The notes under the pieces: generated by a model
What the model was told of the DNA's origin: nothing
Database searches by the model: none
The model's input: only the letters and a program-made list of their open reading frames with translations
Translations under genes and position numbers: made by a program
NCBI RefSeq assembly: GCF_016907475.1
Contig: NZ_JAFBCA010000001.1
Span: 1,860,001-1,924,000, forward strand
Length of the DNA: 64,000 nt
Direction of reading: 5' to 3'
DNA from: Nocardioides cavernae
Lineage (GTDB): Bacteria > Actinomycetota > Actinomycetes > Propionibacteriales > Nocardioidaceae
In this document: piece after piece, positions 7,422 to 13,627 of the stretch
Layout of the letters: each line of letters starts with the position of its first letter
Numbering within the stretch: position 1 is the first letter of the stretch

Positions 7422-8866
7422 CCCGGCGCTGGACCGCGCACGAGCTGCTCGACCTGGTGCTCGACGAGGGCACCTTCGCCTCGTGGGACGAGCCAGTCGA
7501 CCTGTCCTACGCCGACGCGGGCTACCGCGCCGAGCTCGAGGCCGCCGCGACTAAGGCCGGCACCGACGAGTCGGTGCTGACCGGGCGCGGCCAGGTCCGC
7601 GGCCGGCCGGTCGCGGTCGTCGTCAACGAGTTCCGCTTCCTCGCCGGCTCGATCGGCCGGGCCGCCGCGGACCGCATCACCGCAGCCGTGCGCCGGGCGA
7701 CCGCCGAGGGGCTACCCCTGCTGGCCAGCACGGCGTCGGGCGGCACCCGCATGCAGGAGGGCACGCCCGCCTTCGTGCGGATGGTCGAGATCTCCCGCGC
7801 GCTGATGGACCACCGCGCCGCGGGCCTGCCCTACCTCGTCCACCTGCGCCACCCCACGACCGGCGGCGTGTACGCGTCGTGGGGCTCGCTCGGACACGTG
7901 ACCGTCGCGGAGCCCGGCGCGCTGGTGGGCTTCCTCGGCCCCAAGGTCTACGCCGGCCTCAACGGTCGGCCGTTCCGGCCGGGCGTCCAGGTCGCGGAGA
8001 ACCTCGCCGCCGCCGGTGTCATCGACGGGGTCGTGGCCGCCGAGGACCTGCCCGCCATGGTCGACAGCGCCCTCGCGGTGCTGGTCGACGGGCCCGGCGC
8101 GGGCCGGTTGCCGCTGCGCGCCTCGCGCCCGATCGGCGACCACGCCGCCTGGGACTCCGTCGAGCGGACCCGTCGTTCGGACCGGGTGGGCGTGCGCGAC
8201 CTCCTCGCCCACGGCGCCACCGGCACGTTGCAGCTGCGCGGCACCGACGAGGGCGAGCGCGACTCGACCGTCCTCGTCGCGCTGACCCGGCTCGACGACC
8301 AGCCGTGCGTGGTCATCGGCCAGGACCGCTCCCGGCAGGTGCCCGGGCACGCCATGGGACCCGGCGCGCTGCGGGAGGCGCGGCGCGGGATGCGGCTCGC
8401 CCAGGAGCTCGGGCTGCCGCTGGTCAGCGTCATCGACACCCCCGGCGCCGAGCTGTCGCCCGAGGCGGAGGAGCGCGCCATCGCCGGCGAGATCGCCCGC
8501 TGCATCGCGACCCTCACCACCATGACGGTGCCGACGGTCTCGGTGATCCTCGGCCAGGGATGCGGGGGAGGGGCGCTGGCGTTCCTGCCGGCGCAGACGG
8601 TCATCGCGACCGAGCACGCCTGGCTCTCACCGCTCCCGCCGGAGGGCGCGAGCCTGATCGTGCACGGCGACACCGCGCACGCAGCCGAGATGGCCGCGCG
8701 CCAGCGGGTGCGGGCCGCGGACCTCCTCGCCGACGGCGTGGTCCAGCACGTGGTGCCCGAGGTCGACGACGAGTCGCGGCGCGACCTCGCGGTCGCCGTC
8801 GCCGCCGAGGTCGGCGCTCAGCTGCGCGAGCTCACGGGTCGTAGGCCGGTCGCCCACGCCTCCTGA
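7418..8866 (+). CDS. AccD3-like fused carboxyltransferase
   Basis: A 482-residue protein carrying both halves of the acyl-CoA carboxyltransferase fold. The beta-like N-terminal half contains SGGTRMQEGTPAFVRM and HPTTGGVYASWGSLGH, and the alpha-like C-terminal half contains LVSVIDTPGAELSPEAEE and LGQGCGGGALAFLPA, whose Gly-rich turns form oxyanion holes. From memory it closely resembles the orphan mycobacterial AccD3. It lacks the zinc finger of E. coli AccD. Start ATG 7418 overlaps the CoA-transferase stop. No biotin carboxylase or biotin carrier gene is near. Malonate decarboxylase MdcD/MdcE have the same fold and decarboxylate malonyl thioesters without biotin, so with the upstream carrier and CoA-transferase this protein may decarboxylate malonyl-CoA. 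A true carboxylase role with a distant biotin subunit is the alternative. Confidence 0.85.
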   Translation: MTRRWTAHELLDLVLDEGTFASWDEPVDLSYADAGYRAELEAAATKAGTDESVLTGRGQVRGRPVAVVVNEFRFLAGSIGRAAADRITAAVRRATAEGLPLLASTASGGTRMQEGTPAFVRMVEISRALMDHRAAGLPYLVHLRHPTTGGVYASWGSLGHVTVAEPGALVGFLGPKVYAGLNGRPFRPGVQVAENLAAAGVIDGVVAAEDLPAMVDSALAVLVDGPGAGRLPLRASRPIGDHAAWDSVERTRRSDRVGVRDLLAHGATGTLQLRGTDEGERDSTVLVALTRLDDQPCVVIGQDRSRQVPGHAMGPGALREARRGMRLAQELGLPLVSVIDTPGAELSPEAEERAIAGEIARCIATLTTMTVPTVSVILGQGCGGGALAFLPAQTVIATEHAWLSPLPPEGASLIVHGDTAHAAEMAARQRVRAADLLADGVVQHVVPEVDDESRRDLAVAVAAEVGAQLRELTGRRPVAHAS

Positions 8867-8898
8867 CGGGCGGGCTTGCTCAGGTCGCCGCCCGAAGG

Positions 8899-8948
8899 GC
8901 GGTGAGTGACGCAGGTTCTGGGCGCCCGGAACGTGTCTCACTCACCGC
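8899..8948. repeat. 50-bp imperfect palindrome, copy 1 (opposite orientation)
   Basis: Exactly 50 bp, beginning GCGGTGAGTGA and ending TCACTCACCGC, with an 11-bp perfect terminal inverted repeat. Reverse-complemented, its core CACGTTCCG aligns with copy 3. First of three tandem copies after the carboxyltransferase operon. Confidence 0.6.
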
Positions 8949-8951
8949 TGG

Positions 8952-9001
8952 GCGGTGTCCCAGCCACATTCCGTACGACGGAGAGGTGGGTGGCGCACCG
9001 C
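8952..9001. repeat. 50-bp imperfect palindrome, copy 2
   Basis: Begins GCGGTGTCCCAGCCAC and ends GGTGGCGCACCGC. Its reverse complement matches the distant copy at 40515-40564 in 43 of 50 positions by my alignment. Confidence 0.7.
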
Positions 9002-9034
9002 TCACGGGCGCGTCGGACGCCGACACCCGCCGCG

Positions 9035-9084
9035 GCGGTGCCCCAGCCACGTTCCGTACGACGAGAAGGTGGGTCAGCCACCGC
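9035..9084. repeat. 50-bp imperfect palindrome, copy 3
   Basis: Begins GCGGTGCCCCAGCCAC and ends GGTCAGCCACCGC. Shares TTCCGTACGACG and AGGTGGGT with copy 2. It ends 23 bp before the 3' end of the convergent ku gene. Confidence 0.7.
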
Positions 9085-9107
9085 TCGACCGAGCGACGGA
9101 CGAGGGC

Positions 9108-10052
9108 TCAGCTGGCCTTCTTGGACTGCTTCTTCGCAACGGTCTTCTTGGTGGCGGTCTTCTTGGCAGCCGTCTTCTTGGCCGGGGCCTTCTTCGCAGC
9201 AGACTTCTTGGCGGTCGTCTTCTTCGCCGGCTTCTCGTCGTCGGAGCCGTCGTCCGCGTCGGCCTCGCCCCGGGCGGACTTCGCGGCGGCCACCGACTTC
9301 TGGAGCGCGGCGAGCAGGTCGACGACCTCGCCGGAGGTCTTGGTCGAGGTCTCGGTGCGCTTGATCTCGCCGCCCTCGATCTTGGACTTCACGAGCGCGT
9401 CGACGGCCCCGGCGTAGTCGTCCTCGAACTCGCTCGCGTCGAAGTCGCCGGCCAGCGTCTCGACGAGCATGTGGGCCATCTTGACCTCTTGCGGCTTGGC
9501 GTCGTCGACCTCGACCTTGAAGTCGGGCACGCGCACCTCGTCGGGCCACATCATCGTCTGGAGCACGATGACCTCGCCGGCCTCGGTCTCGCGGACGCGC
9601 AGCACCGCGATCGTCGTGCGCTGGCGCAGCGCGACGGTCACCACGGCCATCCGGTCGGCGTCCTTCAGGGCCTGGCGCAGGAGCGCGTAGGGCTTGGCGC
9701 CGGCGCCCTCGGGCTCGAGGTAGTAGGACTTCTCGAAGAGCAGCGGGTCGATCTGCTCGCGGGGCACGAACTTCTCCACCGCGATCTCCCGCGACGACGT
9801 CGACGGCAGCTGCGACATGTCGTCGTCGGTGAGGATGACCATCTCGCCGTCCTCCGTCTCGTAGCCCTTCGCGATGTCGGCGTAGGCCACCTCCTCGCCG
9901 TCGAGCGAGCAGACGCGCTGGTACTTGATGCGGCCGCCGTCCTTGGCGTGCACCTGACGGAACGACACGTCGTGGCTCTCGGTGGCGGCATAGAGCTTGA
10001 CCGGGACACTGACCAGGCCGAAGGAGACGGCACCCTTCCAGATCGCACGCAT
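9108..10052 (-). CDS. ku: Non-homologous end-joining protein Ku
   Basis: A 314-residue bacterial Ku, which forms a ring-shaped homodimer on DNA double-strand ends and recruits LigD. The N-terminus (MRAIWKGAVSFGLVSVPVKLYAATESHDVSFRQVH) and the core (VPREQIDPLLFEKSYYLEPE, ALLRQALKDADRMAVVTVALRQR) are classic Ku family sequence. The last about 45 residues form a Lys/Ala/Thr-rich tail of repeated AKK units, like the DNA-binding extended C-termini of other actinobacterial Ku proteins. It diverges from the ligase/polymerase operon with a 74-bp gap. A TATCGT box 6 nt before the ATG suggests a leaderless transcript. The pairing with ligase and polymerase genes makes the function very likely. Confidence 0.97.
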   Translation of the reverse strand: MRAIWKGAVSFGLVSVPVKLYAATESHDVSFRQVHAKDGGRIKYQRVCSLDGEEVAYADIAKGYETEDGEMVILTDDDMSQLPSTSSREIAVEKFVPREQIDPLLFEKSYYLEPEGAGAKPYALLRQALKDADRMAVVTVALRQRTTIAVLRVRETEAGEVIVLQTMMWPDEVRVPDFKVEVDDAKPQEVKMAHMLVETLAGDFDASEFEDDYAGAVDALVKSKIEGGEIKRTETSTKTSGEVVDLLAALQKSVAAAKSARGEADADDGSDDEKPAKKTTAKKSAAKKAPAKKTAAKKTATKKTVAKKQSKKAS

Positions 10053-10058
10053 GCGATG

Positions 10059-10064
10059 ACGATA
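10059..10064 (-). promoter_or_regulatory. -10 box of ku
   Basis: On the minus strand TATCGT sits 6 nt before the ku ATG, consistent with transcription starting at the start codon. Confidence 0.45.
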
Positions 10065-10114
10065 GCCGTCACATCAGACACACGTCTCCCTCCAGATGGG
10101 GGACGCGGGGATGC

Positions 10115-10120
10115 CAGACT
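10115..10120 (+). promoter_or_regulatory. -10 box of the ligase operon
   Basis: CAGACT lies 6 nt before GTG 10127. This is a weaker match (CAnnnT) at the same spacing seen for ku and other genes in the window. Confidence 0.35.
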
Positions 10121-10126
10121 GCACGC

Positions 10127-11050
10127 GTGCGCCCGATGCTCGCCAGCAAGACCGACCGCGTCCCGACCGGCGCGCAGTGGCTGCACGAGGTCAAGTGGGA
10201 CGGGGTGCGCGTGCTCGTCGACGCTCGTGACGGCGTCGTACGCATGACCAGCCGCAACGACAACGACGTCACCCCCGCCTGGCCAGACCTCGCTGCGCCG
10301 CCGCTCGGCGACCGCGACCTGATGGTCGACGGCGAGGTGATCGCCCTCAACGAGCGGGGCGTCCCCGACTTCCGCGTGCTGCAGCACCGGATGCACGTCC
10401 GCAACGCCCGGGAGGTCGCGCGCCTGGTGACGTCCGTGCCCGCGACCCTCATGGTCTTCGACCTGCTCCGCCTCGACGGCGAGGACCTCACCGCCCGCCC
10501 GCTGGAGGAGCGGCGCGCGCTGCTCGAGGGGCTTCCACTGGGCGACTCGAAGTGGCAGGTCCCGGCGGCGTACGACGACGGCGACATGCTGTTCGACGCC
10601 ACCCTGCAGCAGGGGCTCGAGGGCGTGGTGAGCAAGCGTCGCGGCTCGCGCTACCGCTTCGACGCCCGCAGTGAGGACTGGCGCAAGCTCGCCCACCGAC
10701 ACCGCGGGTCGTTCGTCGTCGGCGGCTGGCGCCCGCAGACGGGTACGACGGACCGGCTGGCCTCGCTGCTCGTCGGCGAGCAGACCCCCGACGGACTGCT
10801 CTACCGCGGCCGCGTGGGCAGCGGCATCGCCGGGGCGACCAGCACCCGGCTCGGCGCCCTGATGGCTCCGCTGGCGGCCGGGGCGTCGCCGTTCGCGGAC
10901 GAGGTCCCCCGCATCGACGCTGCCGGCACCTTCTGGGTCGAGCCGCGGGTGGTGGTCGACATCGACACCCACGGCCTGGGCTACGAGCGCCTGCGCCAGC
11001 CGTCGTTCCAAGGCGTCCGCGACGACCTCTCGCCCGAGGACCTCGCATGA
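10127..11050 (+). CDS. ATP-dependent DNA ligase (LigD ligase domain as a separate protein)
   Basis: A 307-residue ATP-dependent DNA ligase. The adenylation site is EVKWDGVR with catalytic Lys23; motif III/IIIa lies around LMVFDLLRLDG, motif IV is GLEGVVSKRRGSRY, motif V is DWRKLAHR, and an OB-fold follows (LLYRGRVGSGIAGAT). It corresponds to the LIG domain of the multifunctional LigD of mycobacteria, which seals breaks during end joining. Here it is a free-standing gene, divergent from ku and in an operon with the LigD polymerase domain two genes downstream. Its stop overlaps the next start (ATGA). It could also be called LigC-type by length; the neighbourhood favours the end-joining role. 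Confidence 0.92.
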   Translation: MRPMLASKTDRVPTGAQWLHEVKWDGVRVLVDARDGVVRMTSRNDNDVTPAWPDLAAPPLGDRDLMVDGEVIALNERGVPDFRVLQHRMHVRNAREVARLVTSVPATLMVFDLLRLDGEDLTARPLEERRALLEGLPLGDSKWQVPAAYDDGDMLFDATLQQGLEGVVSKRRGSRYRFDARSEDWRKLAHRHRGSFVVGGWRPQTGTTDRLASLLVGEQTPDGLLYRGRVGSGIAGATSTRLGALMAPLAAGASPFADEVPRIDAAGTFWVEPRVVVDIDTHGLGYERLRQPSFQGVRDDLSPEDLA

Positions 11051-11760
11051 GGCGGCTCCTGGTGGCGATGGTGGTGGCGACGCTCGGGGCGGCGGGGCTG
11101 CTCACGCCGACCGGCGCAGGAGCCGAGGCCCGGCGGGCCGACGTCGTCCGCCTCGACGGCGTACGCGTCGAGCTCCGCGCGGGCACCACGCAGGTCGTCA
11201 CGGTCGACCACACGCGTGGCGTGCGCGCCCGGGTCTCGCTGTGGCGGCTGGCCGCCGACGGGTGGGAGCGGCAGCTGACGACGACCGACGGCCGCACCGG
11301 CTACGGCGGCTTCGTCGACGGCGACCGCCGGCGCCAGGGATCGGGGACGACGCCGCTGGGCACCTACGGACTGATCTCGACCTTCGGCACCCACGCCGCC
11401 GACCGGCGCGCGTTGCTGCCACACCACCGGATCCGCAAGGGGGACCACTGGGTGCAGGACAACGCCTCCGACTTCTACAACCAGCTGCGCAACCAGCGTG
11501 ACGGCGGCTTCCGCTGGTGGCTGCCGGCGTCGGACCCCAACTCCTCGGAGCGGCTGACCGACTACCACCGGCAGTACGAGTGGTCGATCGTCACCGACTT
11601 CAACGTCGAGCAGGTGCGCCACCGCGGCTCGGGGATCTTCCTCCACGTCAACGGGCGCGGCGCGACCGCCGGGTGCGTGAGCGCTCCCCGGCGGTTCATC
11701 CGCTCGCTGGTGCGGCTCCTGGACCCCGCCCGCGTGCCGGTGATCGCGGTCGGCCGATGA
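11047..11760 (+). CDS. Secreted L,D-transpeptidase-like (YkuD-fold) protein
   Basis: A 237-residue protein with an N-terminal signal peptide (RRLLVAMVVATLGAAGLLTP, cleavage near GAGAEA). The C-terminal motif FLHVNGRGATAGCVSAP has the His...Gly-Cys-Val-Ser arrangement of the YkuD/L,D-transpeptidase active site, with Cys as nucleophile. These enzymes cross-link or modify peptidoglycan outside the membrane. The upstream part (GSGTTPLGTYGLISTFG) matches the P-x-G-x-Y/F segment that precedes the catalytic region. It overlaps by 4 bp both the ligase gene before it and the LigD polymerase gene after it, so it is translationally embedded in a DNA-repair operon. That is odd for an exported cell-wall enzyme. 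Confidence 0.82.
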   Translation: MRRLLVAMVVATLGAAGLLTPTGAGAEARRADVVRLDGVRVELRAGTTQVVTVDHTRGVRARVSLWRLAADGWERQLTTTDGRTGYGGFVDGDRRRQGSGTTPLGTYGLISTFGTHAADRRALLPHHRIRKGDHWVQDNASDFYNQLRNQRDGGFRWWLPASDPNSSERLTDYHRQYEWSIVTDFNVEQVRHRGSGIFLHVNGRGATAGCVSAPRRFIRSLVRLLDPARVPVIAVGR

Positions 11761-12659
11761 GCGAGCTGCAGGTCGACGTCGACGGCCGCACCCTGACCAT
11801 CAGCAACCTCGACAAGGTGCTCTACCCGCGCACGGGCACGACCAAGGGCGAGGTGCTCAACTACTACGCGCAGGTCTCGCCGGTGCTCCTCCCGCACCTG
11901 AAGGACCGGGCGGTCACCCGGATCCGCTGGCCGCACGGGGTCGAGGGGTCGAGCTTCTTCGAGAAGAACGCGCCGGGCGGCACGCCGTCGTGGGTGCGTA
12001 CGCACGAGGTGTCGACCACGGGCTCGCGCTCCGGCAAGGGGGACGGCACGATCCGCTTCCCGATCTGCGACGACCTCGCCACCCTGACCTGGCTGGCCAA
12101 CCTCGCCGCGCTCGAGCTGCACGTGCACCAGTGGACCGTCGACGCCAAGGGCCGGCCCCGCCACCCCAACCGCCTCGTCATCGACCTCGACCCCGGTGAG
12201 CCGGCCGGGCTGCACGAGTGCGCCCGGGTGGCGCTGATGGTGCGCGACGCGCTGGCCGAGCGCGACCTCGGCTGCACCCCGGTCCTGAGCGGGAGCAAGG
12301 GCCTGCACCTGTACGCCCCGCTGCCGGACGGGCGCGGCAGCCTGGACAGCGACGGCACGACGGCGCTCGCGAAGGAGGTCGCCGAGGAGCTCATGAAGGA
12401 GCACCCCGACCTGGTGACGAGCGTGATGACCAAGGCCAGGCGGCCCGGCAAGGTGTTCCTCGACTGGTCGCAGAACTCCGGCTCCAAGACCACGATCTCG
12501 CCCTACTCCCTGCGCGGCCGCGAGCGTCCGACCGCCGCCGCCCCGCTGACATGGGAGGAGGTCGAGGAGGGCGCCGAGGACGACCTGGCGCTCGAGCAGC
12601 TCACGATGGACCAGGTGCTGGAGCGGGTGGCCCGGCTGGGTGACGTCTTCGAGGCCTGA
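11757..12659 (+). CDS. ligD: LigD polymerase domain (primase-polymerase, non-homologous end joining)
   Basis: A 300-residue archaeo-eukaryotic primase-type polymerase like the POL domain of mycobacterial LigD, which fills gaps at broken ends and prefers ribonucleotides. The catalytic acidic pair is in VIDLDPGE (Asp143, Asp145); VLSGSKGLHLYAPL carries the Ser-x-Lys-x-Leu-His nucleotide-binding motif; VFLDWSQN carries the third Asp. The N-terminus (LTISNLDKVLYPRTGTTKGEVLNYY) is typical of the family. ATG 11757 overlaps the stop of the L,D-transpeptidase gene. No 3'-phosphoesterase (nuclease) domain of LigD is encoded in this locus, so that activity is missing or elsewhere. Confidence 0.94.
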   Translation: MSELQVDVDGRTLTISNLDKVLYPRTGTTKGEVLNYYAQVSPVLLPHLKDRAVTRIRWPHGVEGSSFFEKNAPGGTPSWVRTHEVSTTGSRSGKGDGTIRFPICDDLATLTWLANLAALELHVHQWTVDAKGRPRHPNRLVIDLDPGEPAGLHECARVALMVRDALAERDLGCTPVLSGSKGLHLYAPLPDGRGSLDSDGTTALAKEVAEELMKEHPDLVTSVMTKARRPGKVFLDWSQNSGSKTTISPYSLRGRERPTAAAPLTWEEVEEGAEDDLALEQLTMDQVLERVARLGDVFEA

Positions 12660-12677
12660 CACCCTCCGACCGGGTGT
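12659..12677 (+). terminator. Short hairpin after ligD
   Basis: ACACCC / GGGTGT, a 6-bp perfect stem with a 7-nt loop, begins at the last base of the ligD stop codon. No T-run follows, so termination is uncertain. Confidence 0.3.
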
Positions 12678-12727
12678 GCCGCGCAGATGTCCCGTGGATT
12701 CACCCCATGAGGCTCGGGACCTGCATC

Positions 12728-12733
12728 TATGCT
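12728..12733 (+). promoter_or_regulatory. -10 box of the response regulator gene
   Basis: TATGCT 6 nt before ATG 12740. It excludes the longer upstream in-frame start and marks a probable leaderless transcript. Confidence 0.55.
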
Positions 12734-12739
12734 CTCGCC

Positions 12740-13432
12740 ATGGCCCATGACGTGCTGGTGGTTGAGGACGAGGAAGACATCGCCGTCCCCCTCATGCGCA
12801 CGCTCGAGCGCGAGGGCTACGAGGTCAACCGCGTGTCCGTCGGCGCTGACGCCGTCGCCTTCGCCGTGGGCGAGGGGCCGGCGGTCGTGATCCTCGACCT
12901 CGGCCTGCCCGACATGGACGGCATCGACGTGTGCCGCCAGATGCGCTCCGGGGGTTACCTCGGCGGCATCATCATGGTGACCGCCCGCGCCGGCGAGCTC
13001 GACCGCGTGGTCGGCCTCGACGTCGGCGCCGACGACTACCTCGCCAAGCCGTTCGGCCTCGCCGAGCTCCTCGCCCGCGTGCGCGCCCTCCTGCGGCGCA
13101 GCGGCAGCACCCCGGCCCCGGACGACACGACGGTCACCACCTCGTCGGGCCTGAAGATCGACGCCGCCTCGCGCCGCGTGCACCTCGGCGACCGGGAGAT
13201 CGCGCTGACCGCCAAGGAGTTCGACGTCCTGGCCGTCCTCGCCAACAGCCACGACAAGGTCGTGCCGCGCGAGACGCTGATGAACGAGGTCTGGGACCAG
13301 AACTGGTACGGCTCGACCAAGACCCTCGACGTCACCATCGGCCGCCTCCGCAGCAAGCTCGAGGCCGCCGCGGCGGGCGAGAAGGTCGTCGCCATCCGCG
13401 GCGTCGGCTTCCGGCTCGAGACGGGCACCTGA
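12740..13432 (+). CDS. OmpR/PhoB-family response regulator (orphan)
   Basis: A 230-residue two-domain regulator. The receiver domain (residues 1-120) has the acidic pocket Glu9-Asp10, phosphoacceptor Asp53 (ILDLGLPDMDG), Thr81 and Lys103 (YLAKPFG). The C-terminal winged helix (about 135-230) has the OmpR-type sequence IALTAKEFDVLAVLANSHDKVVPRETLMNEVW...TLDVTIGRLRSKLE and IRGVGFRLE. No histidine kinase gene is next to it, so its partner is elsewhere. It lies between the end-joining operon and a giant secreted protein, and either could be a target, but nothing in the sequence shows this. Confidence 0.93.
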   Translation: MAHDVLVVEDEEDIAVPLMRTLEREGYEVNRVSVGADAVAFAVGEGPAVVILDLGLPDMDGIDVCRQMRSGGYLGGIIMVTARAGELDRVVGLDVGADDYLAKPFGLAELLARVRALLRRSGSTPAPDDTTVTTSSGLKIDAASRRVHLGDREIALTAKEFDVLAVLANSHDKVVPRETLMNEVWDQNWYGSTKTLDVTIGRLRSKLEAAAAGEKVVAIRGVGFRLETGT

Positions 13433-13627
13433 GCCCAGACGGCTGCCCAGCGTTCCGTCGGCAGTACTCCCCTCATCCGAAAGGGTGAGCTTCGCCTGGC
13501 AGTGGCGTGCCGCCCACCTCGGGCGCCTACCCATCATGCGGTAGCACTGGCTCGGTCCCGGCGCTGGCCGGCGTCGGCGCTCCTACGGTGCGACCAGGTC
13601 TCGGACCGTCCATGTGGAGGTCTTCCG

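Noticed and set aside
9108..9250. A short tandem repeat (VNTR) at the 3' end of ku
   Set aside because: It codes for the Lys/Ala-rich Ku tail that is common in actinobacteria; the codon runs are explained by protein sequence.
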